A program made the position numbers and the translations under genes. From the NCBI GenBank assembly GCA_018814305.1, contig JAHJAA010000045.1:220807-284806 (forward strand): a DNA stretch of 64,000 nt. The letters run 5' to 3'. Position 1 is the first letter of the stretch. The number at the start of each line of letters is the position of its first letter. The stretch is from Pseudomonadota bacterium. GTDB taxonomy: Bacteria > Desulfobacterota > Desulfobulbia > Desulfobulbales > JAGXFP01. The notes under the pieces were generated by a model. That model worked only from the letters and a program-made list of their open reading frames with translations. It had not been told where the DNA came from and did not search any database. Shown piece after piece: positions 34,797 to 43,524 of this stretch.

Positions 34797-37001
34797 ATGA
34801 AAAAAAACGAGACTGAACTGATCGATAAAGATCAGGTACTTCATAACATGATCGCAACCAATAAATGGGGAACTTTTTTTGGAGTATCCCAGAAAGTTCT
34901 TGATCAAACCTGGCAAAGTCTGACCGACCCGTCTGGCAATTCCGTCACCTATATCACCATGGAAATTGCCGCCGACCGTGACGCCTTCCACCCCATTAAA
35001 AGCCGCTTGCAAGAATTGGGTATCACCGGAAGTACCGACCCCCAGCTCAATGAATTCACCCAAAACTTTCTAACCGGACCAGCGAAGATCCCCAACTACG
35101 GTGGCGGCCTCGGGGTCCTGGCCGGGGACAGTCTGAAAAGTTTTGCCGATTGCCGGATACCGGTGGTAGCCATATCACTCCTCTACCGGCGGGGCTACTT
35201 TTCTCAGTTGGTCGACTCCAAAATCGGCCAGATCTCCTGGTCGCTGGATTGGGCTCCGGAAAAAACTCCGTCAATCTATCTGCTCCATCAAGCGAACAAC
35301 CCGGGAATCCCCCTTGAAATTGAAGTCCCCTTCTATGATGACGACGACAACGAGACCATGACCTATGCCCGGGTCTGGATAAAAATGGAAGTCAACAGCC
35401 GCCTGGATACATTTGTACCGGAAATCCTCTTGGATTATTCCAGCGATAAGTCTCCGGAATGGATCCGAAATGCAGCTCAGAATCTGTATGACAGTAGCTC
35501 TGAACGAATGAAAATCATCCAGCGAAGGATGTTGGGGGCAGGGGTTATCCCGGTTATGAAGGCCCTGGGCTTAACGTCGAGGACAATCCACCTCAACGAG
35601 CAACATGGGGTCGCAGTCATTCTGACCCAGATAGTGGAGAGGCTCAAGAGCAATCACGGCAGCAATTATCATCTAAGCACCGATCAGGAAATTCTTCTGG
35701 CAGCCCAGGAAGTCGGCAAGGCGGTGGTCTATACGATCCACACCCCGGTCAAGGCAGGCCATGATCGCTTCAGCAAAGACCTCCATCGAGCCGTTGGTCA
35801 CTCGTTCTGCCAGAGAATCCTCCATCTTATCGCCCAGGACCTTGACAACCCCGCTAACTTCAATTTTACAACCCTGGCCATGCGGGTCAACCGCAGCATC
35901 AACAGCGTCAGTCGACTCCACCGGGAGGTAACCAGACAACAATTTCCTGAATGCGGTGACAAGATCACTGCTATCACCAACGGAGTCCATCACCTGACCT
36001 GGATCAGTGACGCCAAAGCCGAACTCTATGACAGTTTTAAAGAGCTCACTAATTGGCGGCAAGATCCAGGAGTTTTTGCCAATGCCGAGCCGTTACGGAC
36101 CAATAAACGTTTTCGTGCGTTTCTGGAACGGGCCTGGCAACACGATAACCACAAACTGATTGAGTATGTCAACGACATGCTGACCAGACATCGTAATCAG
36201 ATGCAGGAAACCTGGGTCGATCCACCAAATTTCCTTTCCCACGTGGACGGCCCTGGCACCCGACTGGAACCGTGGGCCTTTACCTTGGGGTTTGCCAGGC
36301 GATTCTCGACCTATAAAAGGGCGGATCTCATTTTTGAGGATATTGACGAACTGTTACGTCCGGTCCTGGCCAATCGCTGGCCGGTCAATTTCATCTTTGC
36401 CGGCAAGGCCCATCCCCATGACGAGCCGGGTAAGGCTCTGATCAAAATGATCCTTGATTGCCAGGAAGAGTTGTTCATCAAAAGCGAAGGACTGGCCAAA
36501 CTGGTCTTTATTCCCGGTTATGACATGGGGATTGCCAAAATGATGGTCGCTGGGGTACACGCTTGGCTTAACAGCCCCAAACGGCCTCTGGAAGCAAGCG
36601 GCACCAGTGGCATGAAATCGGCGATGAACGCCATCCCCAATATCAGTATCATGGACGGTTGGTGGGATGAGGGGTATCATGAAGGGAAAACCGGCTGGAA
36701 ATTCGGTTATGAGGATCAAGTCAGCGAAGAATCCCTCAGCGAGGACCGGGGAAATCTGCTTTACGAAGAGGACTCCAAGTCATTTTACACACTCTTTCCT
36801 GAGATCCTGTCGACCTACTATAACAGGGATCAATTTAACCTTTACATTGACAAATGTATAAATAATATGATCCTGAACTGTCCACGGTTCAACACCCATC
36901 GAATGGCGGCTGAATATGTGGAGAGGTATCAACTTGACCTGCCCGGCCCAGTCAAACGGAAGATGGAAAAGTTATTAAAAATTTACGACAGTAATCACTA
37001 A
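34797..37001 (+). CDS. glgP: Alpha-glucan phosphorylase (GT35)
   Basis: The 734-residue enzyme belongs to the shorter archaeal/bacterial glucan phosphorylase group. Motifs are IPNYGGGLGVLAGDSLKSFA near the N-terminus, HLNEQHGVAV, TNGVHHLTW, FARRFSTYKRADL, the pyridoxal-phosphate-region EASGTSGMKSAMN, and MDGWWDEGY. It releases glucose-1-phosphate from glycogen or maltodextrin by phosphorolysis. GAGG lies nine bases before the ATG. An A/T-rich region with TATACT precedes it and probably holds the promoter. No other glycogen genes are adjacent. The gene is complete. Confidence 0.95.
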   Translation: MKKNETELIDKDQVLHNMIATNKWGTFFGVSQKVLDQTWQSLTDPSGNSVTYITMEIAADRDAFHPIKSRLQELGITGSTDPQLNEFTQNFLTGPAKIPNYGGGLGVLAGDSLKSFADCRIPVVAISLLYRRGYFSQLVDSKIGQISWSLDWAPEKTPSIYLLHQANNPGIPLEIEVPFYDDDDNETMTYARVWIKMEVNSRLDTFVPEILLDYSSDKSPEWIRNAAQNLYDSSSERMKIIQRRMLGAGVIPVMKALGLTSRTIHLNEQHGVAVILTQIVERLKSNHGSNYHLSTDQEILLAAQEVGKAVVYTIHTPVKAGHDRFSKDLHRAVGHSFCQRILHLIAQDLDNPANFNFTTLAMRVNRSINSVSRLHREVTRQQFPECGDKITAITNGVHHLTWISDAKAELYDSFKELTNWRQDPGVFANAEPLRTNKRFRAFLERAWQHDNHKLIEYVNDMLTRHRNQMQETWVDPPNFLSHVDGPGTRLEPWAFTLGFARRFSTYKRADLIFEDIDELLRPVLANRWPVNFIFAGKAHPHDEPGKALIKMILDCQEELFIKSEGLAKLVFIPGYDMGIAKMMVAGVHAWLNSPKRPLEASGTSGMKSAMNAIPNISIMDGWWDEGYHEGKTGWKFGYEDQVSEESLSEDRGNLLYEEDSKSFYTLFPEILSTYYNRDQFNLYIDKCINNMILNCPRFNTHRMAAEYVERYQLDLPGPVKRKMEKLLKIYDSNH

Positions 37002-37215
37002 AAAATCGTACTGTTTTCATTCCGGCCCAACAGTAAAACGTAGACACCATCCGCCATTACTCTCACCAGAGTCCAGGTAATGAGTCATAGCTGAATGCGT
37101 TCTTTACCAGAAAACTCGGGGGACAAGGAGCGGGTGCATCCGCTCCTCATCTTCAATATAATTTAACAAAGATGGCCGCATCAATCGCCTGACCATCTTT
37201 ATCAAGGGGATCACC

Positions 37216-37503
37216 ATGGCTGAAACAATCGAAGAAATCACCATTAATTTTGAAGAAGAAGGCATCCTGATCGTAAAAGAACTCGCCAAGGAGGTCTTGT
37301 CCAGAGGGGCCTGGACCACTATCCTCTTCCGCTATCAGCAGTGGGATAAGGCCAAAGAGGAGTACAGTCCTGATCGTTACACCATCCGTCGATACCGGAA
37401 GGTGAAAGGCAATTATTCCCAACAATCAAAGTTCAATATCTCCAACCGAGAACAGGCAGAAAAAATCTCGGCTATACTGACCACATGGATAAAAACCGCT
37501 TAA
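37216..37503 (+). CDS. Conserved-looking hypothetical protein
   Basis: The 95-residue soluble protein reads like a real gene product: EEITINFEEEGILIVKELAK, VLSRGAWTTILFRYQQWD, then SPDRYTIRRYRKVKGNYSQQ. I do not know its family; the RYQQWD segment and basic middle part may suit nucleic-acid or protein binding. GGGGAT lies six bases before the ATG. An 8-base hairpin, AAAGATGG (37168-37175) with CCATCTTT (37193-37200), lies just upstream of the ribosome site and might affect translation. It precedes the short ORF and the selenoprotein gene on the same strand. Confidence 0.75.
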   Translation: MAETIEEITINFEEEGILIVKELAKEVLSRGAWTTILFRYQQWDKAKEEYSPDRYTIRRYRKVKGNYSQQSKFNISNREQAEKISAILTTWIKTA

Positions 37504-37528
37504 GAGGGAACCAGCCCCAGGACACCTC

Positions 37529-37645
37529 ATGGGTGGTCCATGGTATCAACGGCAATGGTACTTACCGGCTGCCCCGGAAGATTTGATTCTACCCGAAGAC
37601 CTCGACTTCAAGGTTCGCCACTCTCAGGAGTATCACTTGCAATAA
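37529..37645 (+). CDS. Possible 38-residue peptide
   Basis: An ATG at 37529 opens a 38-codon frame whose product starts MGGPWYQRQWYLPAAPEDLI and continues through an acidic segment to a TAA at 37645. The composition (Trp, Tyr, then D/E/L) looks non-random. No good ribosome site is present, although CCAGG lies upstream. It starts 25 bases after the hypothetical gene at 37216-37503. It could be a real small protein or a decayed remnant. Confidence 0.3.
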   Translation: MGGPWYQRQWYLPAAPEDLILPEDLDFKVRHSQEYHLQ

Positions 37646-37773
37646 GGCCAACTCCGGGCAAGAAAAATACCAGTAAAGTCAGGTTTTGGTTTACGCACGG
37701 CCTGATCCGTTTTAAATATGATATAATTTCATTAATTATTCCATGCTCGAACCGACCGATCCGGATTCCCACG

Positions 37774-37797
37774 GGCACTTTGTTTTTCTAAAGTGCC
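37774..37797 (+). promoter_or_regulatory. Hairpin directly upstream of the selenoprotein ribosome site
   Basis: GGCACTTT (37774-37781) and AAAGTGCC (37790-37797) form a perfect 8-base stem with an 8-base T-rich loop. The GGAG ribosome site at 37799-37802 follows at once, so the hairpin would sit next to the start codon at 37809. It could tune translation or stop transcription from upstream. A TATAAT at 37722-37727 may be the -10 box; no clear -35 is seen. Confidence 0.4.
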
Positions 37798-37808
37798 TGG
37801 AGTTAAAT

Positions 37809-38024
37809 ATGAAAGTCACCATTACGTATTGTGCCCAATGAAACTATCTACCAAGGGCCTCCGGTCTGGAGGCGGCAATCAGCAAGAGTCTTACCGTTGA
37901 TGTCGAACTTATTGCCGGATCAGGTGGAATCTTTGAGGTGACGCGGGACGATCAGTTGATTTTTTCGAAAAAACAGGCGGGACGATTTCCGGAAAGCGAC
38001 GAGGTTATAGCGTTATTAAAGTAA
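37809..38024 (+). CDS. SelW-like selenoprotein (Rdx family), in-frame UGA = Sec11
   Basis: Reading from ATG 37809 to TAA 38022-38024 gives 71 residues with one in-frame TGA at 37839-37841. With that codon read as selenocysteine, the product starts MKVTITYCAQ-U-NYLPRASG. This is the C-x-x-U redox motif of the SelT/SelW/SelH family, where Cys8 and Sec11 form the active pair. The rest agrees with the family: VDVELIAGSGGIFEVTRDD, LIFSKKQAGRFPES, then EVIALL. A GGAG ribosome site precedes the ATG by six bases. A hairpin of bSECIS type begins 16 bases after the UGA. SelW proteins are thioredoxin-fold oxidoreductases; the substrate here is unknown. A Cys or nonsense mutant is unlikely, because conservation continues after the UGA. 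Confidence 0.9.
37839..37873 (+). promoter_or_regulatory. bSECIS-like recoding hairpin of the SelW-like gene
   Basis: The UGA at 37839-37841 is followed by a stem GCCTCC (37857-37862) with GGAGGC (37868-37873) and the 5-base loop GGTCT. The loop starts 21 bases after the UGA. Bacterial SECIS elements lie within about 16-37 bases of the UGA and need a G at the start of a small apical loop. Both conditions are met. SelB would bind here to deliver Sec-tRNA. Confidence 0.8.
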
Positions 38025-38194
38025 ATCAAACCTATCCTTTGCTGAATGGTCAAGATCTCATCCATTGAAGACGTCAGAAAACACAGGCGGGAAGTGCAAC
38101 GTCATTTTTTAATTTATCAATGGCCAACCCAGCCAATTTTGACTTTATGTGAAGCCATCATAAGCAACATTACCATTTCTCCTGCGCCGGATTT

Positions 38195-39163
38195 ATGACC
38201 GATTCTTCAGAAGAACAGGCCATCCTCTCGGAACTTGATGAAAGCGGAGCCGTGGTCAGCACCTGGAACCTCAAAGGCAAAACAACCTTCCGGTTGGGCC
38301 GAGGGCCGGGCAATGACTTCACCTTGCCGTTTTCATGGGTTTCACGGCAGCATTCCATCATTCAGCAGGAGGGGGGGGGGATTTTCCAGATTATTGATCT
38401 GGGCAGTGCCAATGGCACCTATATCAACAGCAAACGAATCTTCTCCCCGACGATTTTAAATTCCGGCGACATCATTACCATGGGCAAAACCACGCTCAAG
38501 TTTTCCCAATTCCTTGACCAACCAAGGGCCGTGGAGGTGGAACAAGAAGCCACCATGGACATGACCATTGCCTATCTACAGAAACACATCGTCACCATTC
38601 TGGTCTGCGATCTCCGTGATTTCACAAGTCTTTCAGAACTAATGGGAAATCAGGTGGTCTCCAAACTGATCCAGTTTTGGACCAAAAAAGTAGGTGGGAT
38701 TGTCCAGGACAATGACGGAAATGTGGACAAGTTCATCGGTGACGCGGTGATGGCGACTTGGGTCGGTGGCACCATCGAGGAAGGCGTTCGTCACGCCCTG
38801 GCCGCTGCCCTGCAGATCAACAACTACACCCGGCGGATGGGTGAAAGTATTCCCGAAGTTCCACGACAACTGGCAGTCGGCGCAGCGATCAACACCGGCG
38901 AAGCCATGATGGGCAACATGGGAGTGGACAGTCACCGTGACTCGACGGTCATCGGGGATGTGGTCAATGTGACCTTCAGGCTTGAATCATTGACCAAACA
39001 GAATGTCATGGATGTGATCATCGGAGAGGAAACCGCGAAACATATCCAGGACGTTAATTCATTCTTCACCCGCAAATCCTTTATCCTGAGAGGGAAAAAA
39101 GGAGAGATTGAAGCCTACGGGTGCACCTACGCTCAACTCCGCTCCTGTCTGGAAAATTTCTAA
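38195..39163 (+). CDS. FHA-domain adenylate/guanylate cyclase (class III)
   Basis: The 322-residue soluble protein has an N-terminal FHA domain (about residues 25-105). Its motifs are FRLGRGPGNDFTLPFSWVSR (Gly-Arg and Ser for phosphothreonine binding), RQHS, and DLGSANGTYINSKR. A class III cyclase domain follows (about 135-310). VCDLRDFTSLSE holds the first metal Asp, VDKFIGDAVMATW the second, and GDVVNVTFRLESL the transition-state Asn/Arg region. It should make cAMP, or possibly cGMP, in response to a phosphorylated partner. It lies 170 bases downstream of the selenoprotein gene; the gap is A/T-rich without a visible feature. Confidence 0.92.
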   Translation: MTDSSEEQAILSELDESGAVVSTWNLKGKTTFRLGRGPGNDFTLPFSWVSRQHSIIQQEGGGIFQIIDLGSANGTYINSKRIFSPTILNSGDIITMGKTTLKFSQFLDQPRAVEVEQEATMDMTIAYLQKHIVTILVCDLRDFTSLSELMGNQVVSKLIQFWTKKVGGIVQDNDGNVDKFIGDAVMATWVGGTIEEGVRHALAAALQINNYTRRMGESIPEVPRQLAVGAAINTGEAMMGNMGVDSHRDSTVIGDVVNVTFRLESLTKQNVMDVIIGEETAKHIQDVNSFFTRKSFILRGKKGEIEAYGCTYAQLRSCLENF

Positions 39164-39253
39164 GCCCCTTGGGGGCGTTTAGCGTCCATCCGTAAAAACA
39201 TTTATATTTTCGGAGCCGGCAATAGCTTGCTTCCCATTTTACAACTGACCCAA

Positions 39254-39946
39254 TTATCCCCGATTGCCGAACAACGCAGTCCCCACCCGAACCAGCGTCG
39301 CCCCCTCTTCAACCGCCACCTCAAAGTCAGAGGACATCCCCATTGATAACTCGATCTGTCCATCCTGACCGAGCAAACCTCGCTCACCCAGCCGCAGAGC
39401 AAGCTCTCGAGTAGCCCGAAAATATGGCCGGGCCTCCTCAGGATTGTCGCAATAAGGAGGAATTACCATTAGTCCCATAACTTGAAGATTTTCGCAGGAT
39501 ACCGCACCCTCAACCAAAACATCAACTACACTAGGCAACACCCCTGATTTCTGACTTTCTTTGCCGATATTAACCTGAATCAACACCGGCAGCAAGCGTG
39601 ACTGGCCTGTCAACTTAGATTGTAAAGCACGAGCAATTTTAATTCGATCCACAGTCTCGATCAGATCAAAAGTTGCCACTGCAGGAGCGGCCTTGTTGGA
39701 TTGTAGATGCCCTATGCCATGCCAGCAGATCCCCTGATCGAGTATCTTCTTTTTTTCCGTGGCCTCCTGGAGATAATTTTCCCCGAAAAGAATCTGGCCG
39801 GCCAAAAAAGCCTCATGAATTATTTCTGGAGCCACCCTCTTGCTCACCGCCACCAATCGTACCCCATCAGGGTCACGTCCAACTCTCCGAGCGGCACGGG
39901 CAATTCGGTCATGAATTTTCTCAAGTCGCTCTCTGATTATGGACAT
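39254..39946 (-). CDS. yggS: YggS-type pyridoxal-phosphate-binding protein
   Basis: The 230-residue protein has the YggS/PLPBP pattern: VRLVAVSKRV with Lys36 binding pyridoxal phosphate, FGENYLQEATEKK, WHGIGHLQSNK and SMGMSSDFEVAVEEGATLVR near the end. It has no known catalytic turnover and maintains vitamin B6 and amino-acid balance. GGAG lies seven bases before the ATG. It is followed on the same strand by nothing; the tatD gene lies upstream with a 56-base gap, so the two may be cotranscribed. Confidence 0.95.
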   Translation of the reverse strand: MSIIRERLEKIHDRIARAARRVGRDPDGVRLVAVSKRVAPEIIHEAFLAGQILFGENYLQEATEKKKILDQGICWHGIGHLQSNKAAPAVATFDLIETVDRIKIARALQSKLTGQSRLLPVLIQVNIGKESQKSGVLPSVVDVLVEGAVSCENLQVMGLMVIPPYCDNPEEARPYFRATRELALRLGERGLLGQDGQIELSMGMSSDFEVAVEEGATLVRVGTALFGNRG

Positions 39947-40002
39947 GAGCTTCTCCCATCAAAATAACTGGAAAGGGCTAACTCTCCAATCAACGATTTT
40001 TT

Positions 40003-40848
40003 TTATGAAACAGAACCTACAGGTATCGGGGCGACGGCATAGAACAGGCGTTCGGCATTGGCAGTGGTGATTTCGGCAATACTATCCAGGGTGACATCTT
40101 TCAGATTGGCCACTCGTTGGGCGGTAAACAAGAGAAGCGCTGGCTCATTACGCCGTCCTCGCCTCGGTTCAGGCGCAAGATACGGACCATCCGTCTCCAA
40201 AATAATCCGTTCAAGCGGAACCAGACGCACAACCTCAGCCATCTCCTCTGATTTTTTAAAAGTGATTACCCCTGGAATCGAGATATGAAACCCAAGTGCC
40301 AGCACCTCTTCTGCTAGAGCCGGCCCCCCCGAAAAGCAGTGCATGACCCCTCCAGCCGGATAAGGGGAGTGATCGACCAATACATTCATTACCTCTGAAT
40401 GGGCCTCCCGATCATGGATAACAACGGGCAACTGTAACTCCTTAGCCAAAGCCACCTGCCTAGAAAAATGCTCTCGCTGGAGCTCAACCGGGGCAAAATC
40501 ATAGTGCAGATCCATGCCGATTTCACCGAAGGCAACCACCTCATGGTGCCCAGCCAATTGGCGCAATTGGATATAATCTTCATCAGTCATAGTTCCAACG
40601 TTATGGGGATGCACCCCAACAGTAGCCCTGATTCCAGGATATTTCTCAGCCAGCATGATCGCTTCCCTGGAACTGACTAGATCAATGCCAACCGTAATGA
40701 TCCTCCCGACCCCATTCCGGGTAGCCCGCTCAATGACTCCGTCGAGATCTTCACTATAGGCTTCCATGTCCAGATGACAATGGGTATCGATCAATCCCTG
40801 CCCGGAACCAAGAACTGGATAGACGATTTCTTTTTTCTTTTTACCCAT
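40003..40848 (-). CDS. tatD: TatD-family metal-dependent hydrolase
   Basis: The 281-residue product has the TatD motifs: LIDTHCHLD at about 19-27, TVGVHPHN, FGEIGMDLHYD, PVVIHDREA, MHCFSGG and ETDGPYLAPEPRRGRRNEP. TatD proteins are DNA/RNA 3'-exonucleases or related deoxyribonucleases. ATG 40848 is chosen since GAGG lies six bases before it and because the family begins just before IDTHCHLD; the open frame extends to 40917 without a match. Even so, it has about 18 extra N-terminal residues (GKKKKEIVYPVL). Confidence 0.93.
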   Translation of the reverse strand: MGKKKKEIVYPVLGSGQGLIDTHCHLDMEAYSEDLDGVIERATRNGVGRIITVGIDLVSSREAIMLAEKYPGIRATVGVHPHNVGTMTDEDYIQLRQLAGHHEVVAFGEIGMDLHYDFAPVELQREHFSRQVALAKELQLPVVIHDREAHSEVMNVLVDHSPYPAGGVMHCFSGGPALAEEVLALGFHISIPGVITFKKSEEMAEVVRLVPLERIILETDGPYLAPEPRRGRRNEPALLLFTAQRVANLKDVTLDSIAEITTANAERLFYAVAPIPVGSVS

Positions 40849-41245
40849 ACACTCCCTCAGTGAACCGCGAACCCGATTCATTAGTACATCATCAAAAGGC
40901 ATGCCCATCATGGCCATTGGTATGCCCCCTTCTCTCCGGCGACACAGTATATCGCCGAAACGGGAAACAAATGTGCTGTTTCAGAAGTCGTGTCAGTTCA
41001 TTATCGCGAGACCCGAAAATAAATAGACAGGACCAACCAAACAGCACACCAGTACCAGATAGATCGGACCATGACAATCTGCTTTTCCCTTCACCGGATG
41101 ACCCGACTGTGAAAAATGTCCGCAGGGAGACTCGCATCCCACCGCCCCAGACCGATCCCTCTGCAGAGTAAATCAATTGACAAATTCCAATTTGAATGAA
41201 TATCTTAATGGAACTTTTTCATAAGTTTCAACAGGAGATCACGGA
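40849..41245 (+). promoter_or_regulatory. Intergenic region with promoter for nitroreductase gene (TTGACA 41177)
   Basis: The 397-base gap before the nitroreductase gene contains TTGACA at 41177-41182 and TATCTT at 41201-41206, an 18-base spacer, which makes a fair sigma-70 promoter about 40 bases before the GTG start. The remaining 300 bases show no gene I trust; an open reverse frame there has no recognisable content. Short repeated GC-rich tracts (for example CGGCGACACAG and TATCGCCG) are present. Confidence 0.5.
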
Positions 41246-41749
41246 GTGACAATTATCGAGGCTATCTATCAACGACGGAGCATCAGGGAGTACACTGACC
41301 AGAAAGTCTCCCGGGAGGCCCTGCTCGAAATCGTTAAAGCCGGCTCCTGGGCTCCTTCCGGCCTAAACAACCAACCATGGCGTTTTATTCTAATCACCGC
41401 CGAAGAGATTCGTAGTAAAATAGCTGAACAAACCCGCTACAGCAAAATCGTGCTGGCGGCACCAGCCCTCGTGGCGGTCTTTCTGGACACCGAGGCCATA
41501 TACAATGAAGTCAAAGATCACCAGGCTGTCGGGGCCTGCATCCAGAACATGCTGTTAACTGCTGAAGCCCTTGGACTCGGTGCGGTCTGGCTGGGAGAGA
41601 TCCTCAACCAGAAGAAGGTGGTAAATGAGATCCTCCAATGCCCGGAGCGAAATGACCTGATGGCGGTCATTGCCATCGGCCACCCCCTGCATCATCGCCA
41701 ACAATCAAAACGAAAAAATCTGTCCGACCTGATTCTTAAAGAACTCTAG
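41246..41749 (+). CDS. Nitroreductase-family protein
   Basis: The 167-residue FMN-dependent enzyme has the family start IEAIYQRRSIREYTDQKV and continues with SGLNNQPWRFILIT, then GACIQNMLLTAEALGLGAVW and IAIGHP. It is a short, single-domain member; many deltaproteobacterial copies act on nitro, flavin or thiazole-type substrates, but the real substrate is unknown. The GTG at 41246 has AGGAG eight bases upstream and no better ATG nearby. It heads a short operon with a lipoprotein (11-base gap) and coaBC. Confidence 0.92.
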   Translation: MTIIEAIYQRRSIREYTDQKVSREALLEIVKAGSWAPSGLNNQPWRFILITAEEIRSKIAEQTRYSKIVLAAPALVAVFLDTEAIYNEVKDHQAVGACIQNMLLTAEALGLGAVWLGEILNQKKVVNEILQCPERNDLMAVIAIGHPLHHRQQSKRKNLSDLILKEL

Positions 41750-41760
41750 GAGACCAAATT

Positions 41761-42252
41761 ATGCAGATCATAAAAGCCGTAATCCCCGGATCACTGAAAA
41801 AAAGTTTGCTCATCGGCCTGGTTCCGTTACTCCTTGCAGGAGGGTGCCTACCCATTACCTCAGGCGAAACCCTCCCCCGGGAAGAGGCCATGCCGGCAAC
41901 CGGTGGTGAATCGGTAATGATCTCGGCAGAACCTTATTACACCCAGGATTTCAAGGATATATTAATCCCTTCGGAATTGGAATGGCGACGGGACAGGAGC
42001 GTTTCAATAAACACCGCTTCCTTCACTGGCGGTATTCTTTTCTTCTCCGGCCGGGTCGAAGTAAATTCCCTGACCGAATTCTTCATCAACAGCATGCAAC
42101 AGAACGGCTGGCAGGTCACCGGCACCGTAAAATCAAAGGATGTTCTGCTCTCCTACATCAAAGAAAGTGGGACCTGCATGATGCGGATCTTTGAAGGAGG
42201 CACCCTGGGAAAGACCGATGTGTTCATCTATGTTACCCATACCGGTAATTAA
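41761..42252 (+). CDS. Small lipoprotein of unknown function
   Basis: The 163-residue product has a signal with lipobox LLLAGGC (Cys at about 29), a Pro/Glu-rich linker, and a compact C-terminal domain (about 70-163). That domain carries SINTASFTGGILFFSGRVEV, FFINSMQQNGWQVTGTVKS and TDVFIYVTH. The pattern of a strand with F-F-x-G followed by a helix with M-x-x-N-G-W is seen in DUF-type envelope lipoproteins of deltaproteobacteria; I cannot name it with certainty. AGGAGA lies eight bases before the ATG. It sits between a nitroreductase gene and coaBC. Confidence 0.78.
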   Translation: MQIIKAVIPGSLKKSLLIGLVPLLLAGGCLPITSGETLPREEAMPATGGESVMISAEPYYTQDFKDILIPSELEWRRDRSVSINTASFTGGILFFSGRVEVNSLTEFFINSMQQNGWQVTGTVKSKDVLLSYIKESGTCMMRIFEGGTLGKTDVFIYVTHTGN

Positions 42253-42266
42253 AAACGGAGATCATC

Positions 42267-43472
42267 GTGCTCCATGACAAACAAATCATCCTCGGCATCA
42301 GTGGCGGCATTTCTGCGTACAAGGTAACCGACTGGGTCAGAGAAATCCAACGGGAGGGCGCCGAAGTCCAGGTGGTGATGACTTCAAATGCCAGCCAATT
42401 CGTCGCCCCCCTCACTCTGGCCGCCCTTTCCGGCAAACGCGTATACGACACGATGTTCGATCCCGTTGACGCAGAACAAATCCACCATATCAACCTGTTG
42501 CGCAACGCCGACCTGATTCTGATCGCCCCGGCCACGGCCCAGACAATTGCTCGCCTGGCCCACGGTATGGCCGATGATCTTCTGGCCGCCATGACCCTGG
42601 CCGCCGATCTGCCGGTGATTGTCTGTCCGGCGATGAACAGCAAAATGTTTACCCATCCTGCCACCCAGAACAACCTGGAACAACTTCGTTCTTACGGATA
42701 CAAAGTGATAGAACCAGACTCCGGGGACCTGGCCTGCCGGGAGGAAGGCCCAGGACGTCTCCCCGAATGGTCCACCGTCCGTGAAGTCGTGCTCCAAACC
42801 CTCAGCCGTCAAGACCTTGCCGGCCATACGGTATTGATTACCGCCGGCCCTACCCGCGAGCCCATCGATCCGGTCCGTTACCTGAGCAACCGCTCCAGCG
42901 GCAAGATGGGTTATGCTTTGGCCCGGACTGCCCTCCGCCGGGGGGCAAAGGTTATCTTGGTCAGCGGTCCCACCAGCCTGCCGCCTCCGCCTGGGGTTGA
43001 ATTCATCTCCGTGATCTCGGCCGAACAAATGGCCGAGGCGGTCCTGAGCCGCTCCACCAATGTATCGGTTATCGTCAAGGCGGCCGCTGTTGCTGATTTC
43101 AGACCGAGCGAATCTCTAGGCCAAAAAATTAAAAAAGGCCAGACAGACCGGCAGCTCAAGCTGACCGCTACCCGCGATATCCTGAAGATTCTAGGGGAAC
43201 AGAAAAAAGAATCGGGGAAATTCCCCCTGCTTATTGGTTTTGCGGCAGAAAGTGAGGATCTATTGGCCGAAGGACGACGTAAACTTCATGAAAAGAATCT
43301 GGATCTTCTCGCTGCCAATGACATTACGAGCATAGATGCGGGATTTGACGTGGACACCAATCGGGTAGTCCTGCTTGATCGGGATGACGGGGAAGAACAT
43401 CTCCCCCTGGCCCCCAAAGAGCAGATCGCCGACCTGATCTGGAATCGGGTCAGCAAAATTCTCGATAAATAA
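42267..43472 (+). CDS. coaBC: Bifunctional phosphopantothenoylcysteine decarboxylase/synthetase
   Basis: The 401-residue fusion carries an N-terminal flavoprotein CoaC half (ILGISGGISAYKV, ATAQTIARLAHGMADDLL, CPAMNSKMFTHPATQNN) and a C-terminal CoaB half (ITAGPTREPIDPVRYLSNRS, KAAAVADFRP, FAAESEDL, AANDI). It ligates cysteine to 4'-phosphopantothenate and decarboxylates the product in coenzyme A synthesis; coaE lies 18 kb away. The GTG at 42267 has CGGAG eight bases upstream. It lies 14 bases after the lipoprotein stop, the last gene of this unit. Confidence 0.97.
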   Translation: MLHDKQIILGISGGISAYKVTDWVREIQREGAEVQVVMTSNASQFVAPLTLAALSGKRVYDTMFDPVDAEQIHHINLLRNADLILIAPATAQTIARLAHGMADDLLAAMTLAADLPVIVCPAMNSKMFTHPATQNNLEQLRSYGYKVIEPDSGDLACREEGPGRLPEWSTVREVVLQTLSRQDLAGHTVLITAGPTREPIDPVRYLSNRSSGKMGYALARTALRRGAKVILVSGPTSLPPPPGVEFISVISAEQMAEAVLSRSTNVSVIVKAAAVADFRPSESLGQKIKKGQTDRQLKLTATRDILKILGEQKKESGKFPLLIGFAAESEDLLAEGRRKLHEKNLDLLAANDITSIDAGFDVDTNRVVLLDRDDGEEHLPLAPKEQIADLIWNRVSKILDK

Positions 43473-43524
43473 CCCTGGGACACCCCGTATGGGGCACAAA
43501 GAAATTGTTTCATGCACGGTAACT

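Noticed and set aside
40892..41176. 94-codon reverse frame upstream of tatD
   Set aside because: No ribosome site, no recognisable content, and it covers the promoter region of the nitroreductase gene.
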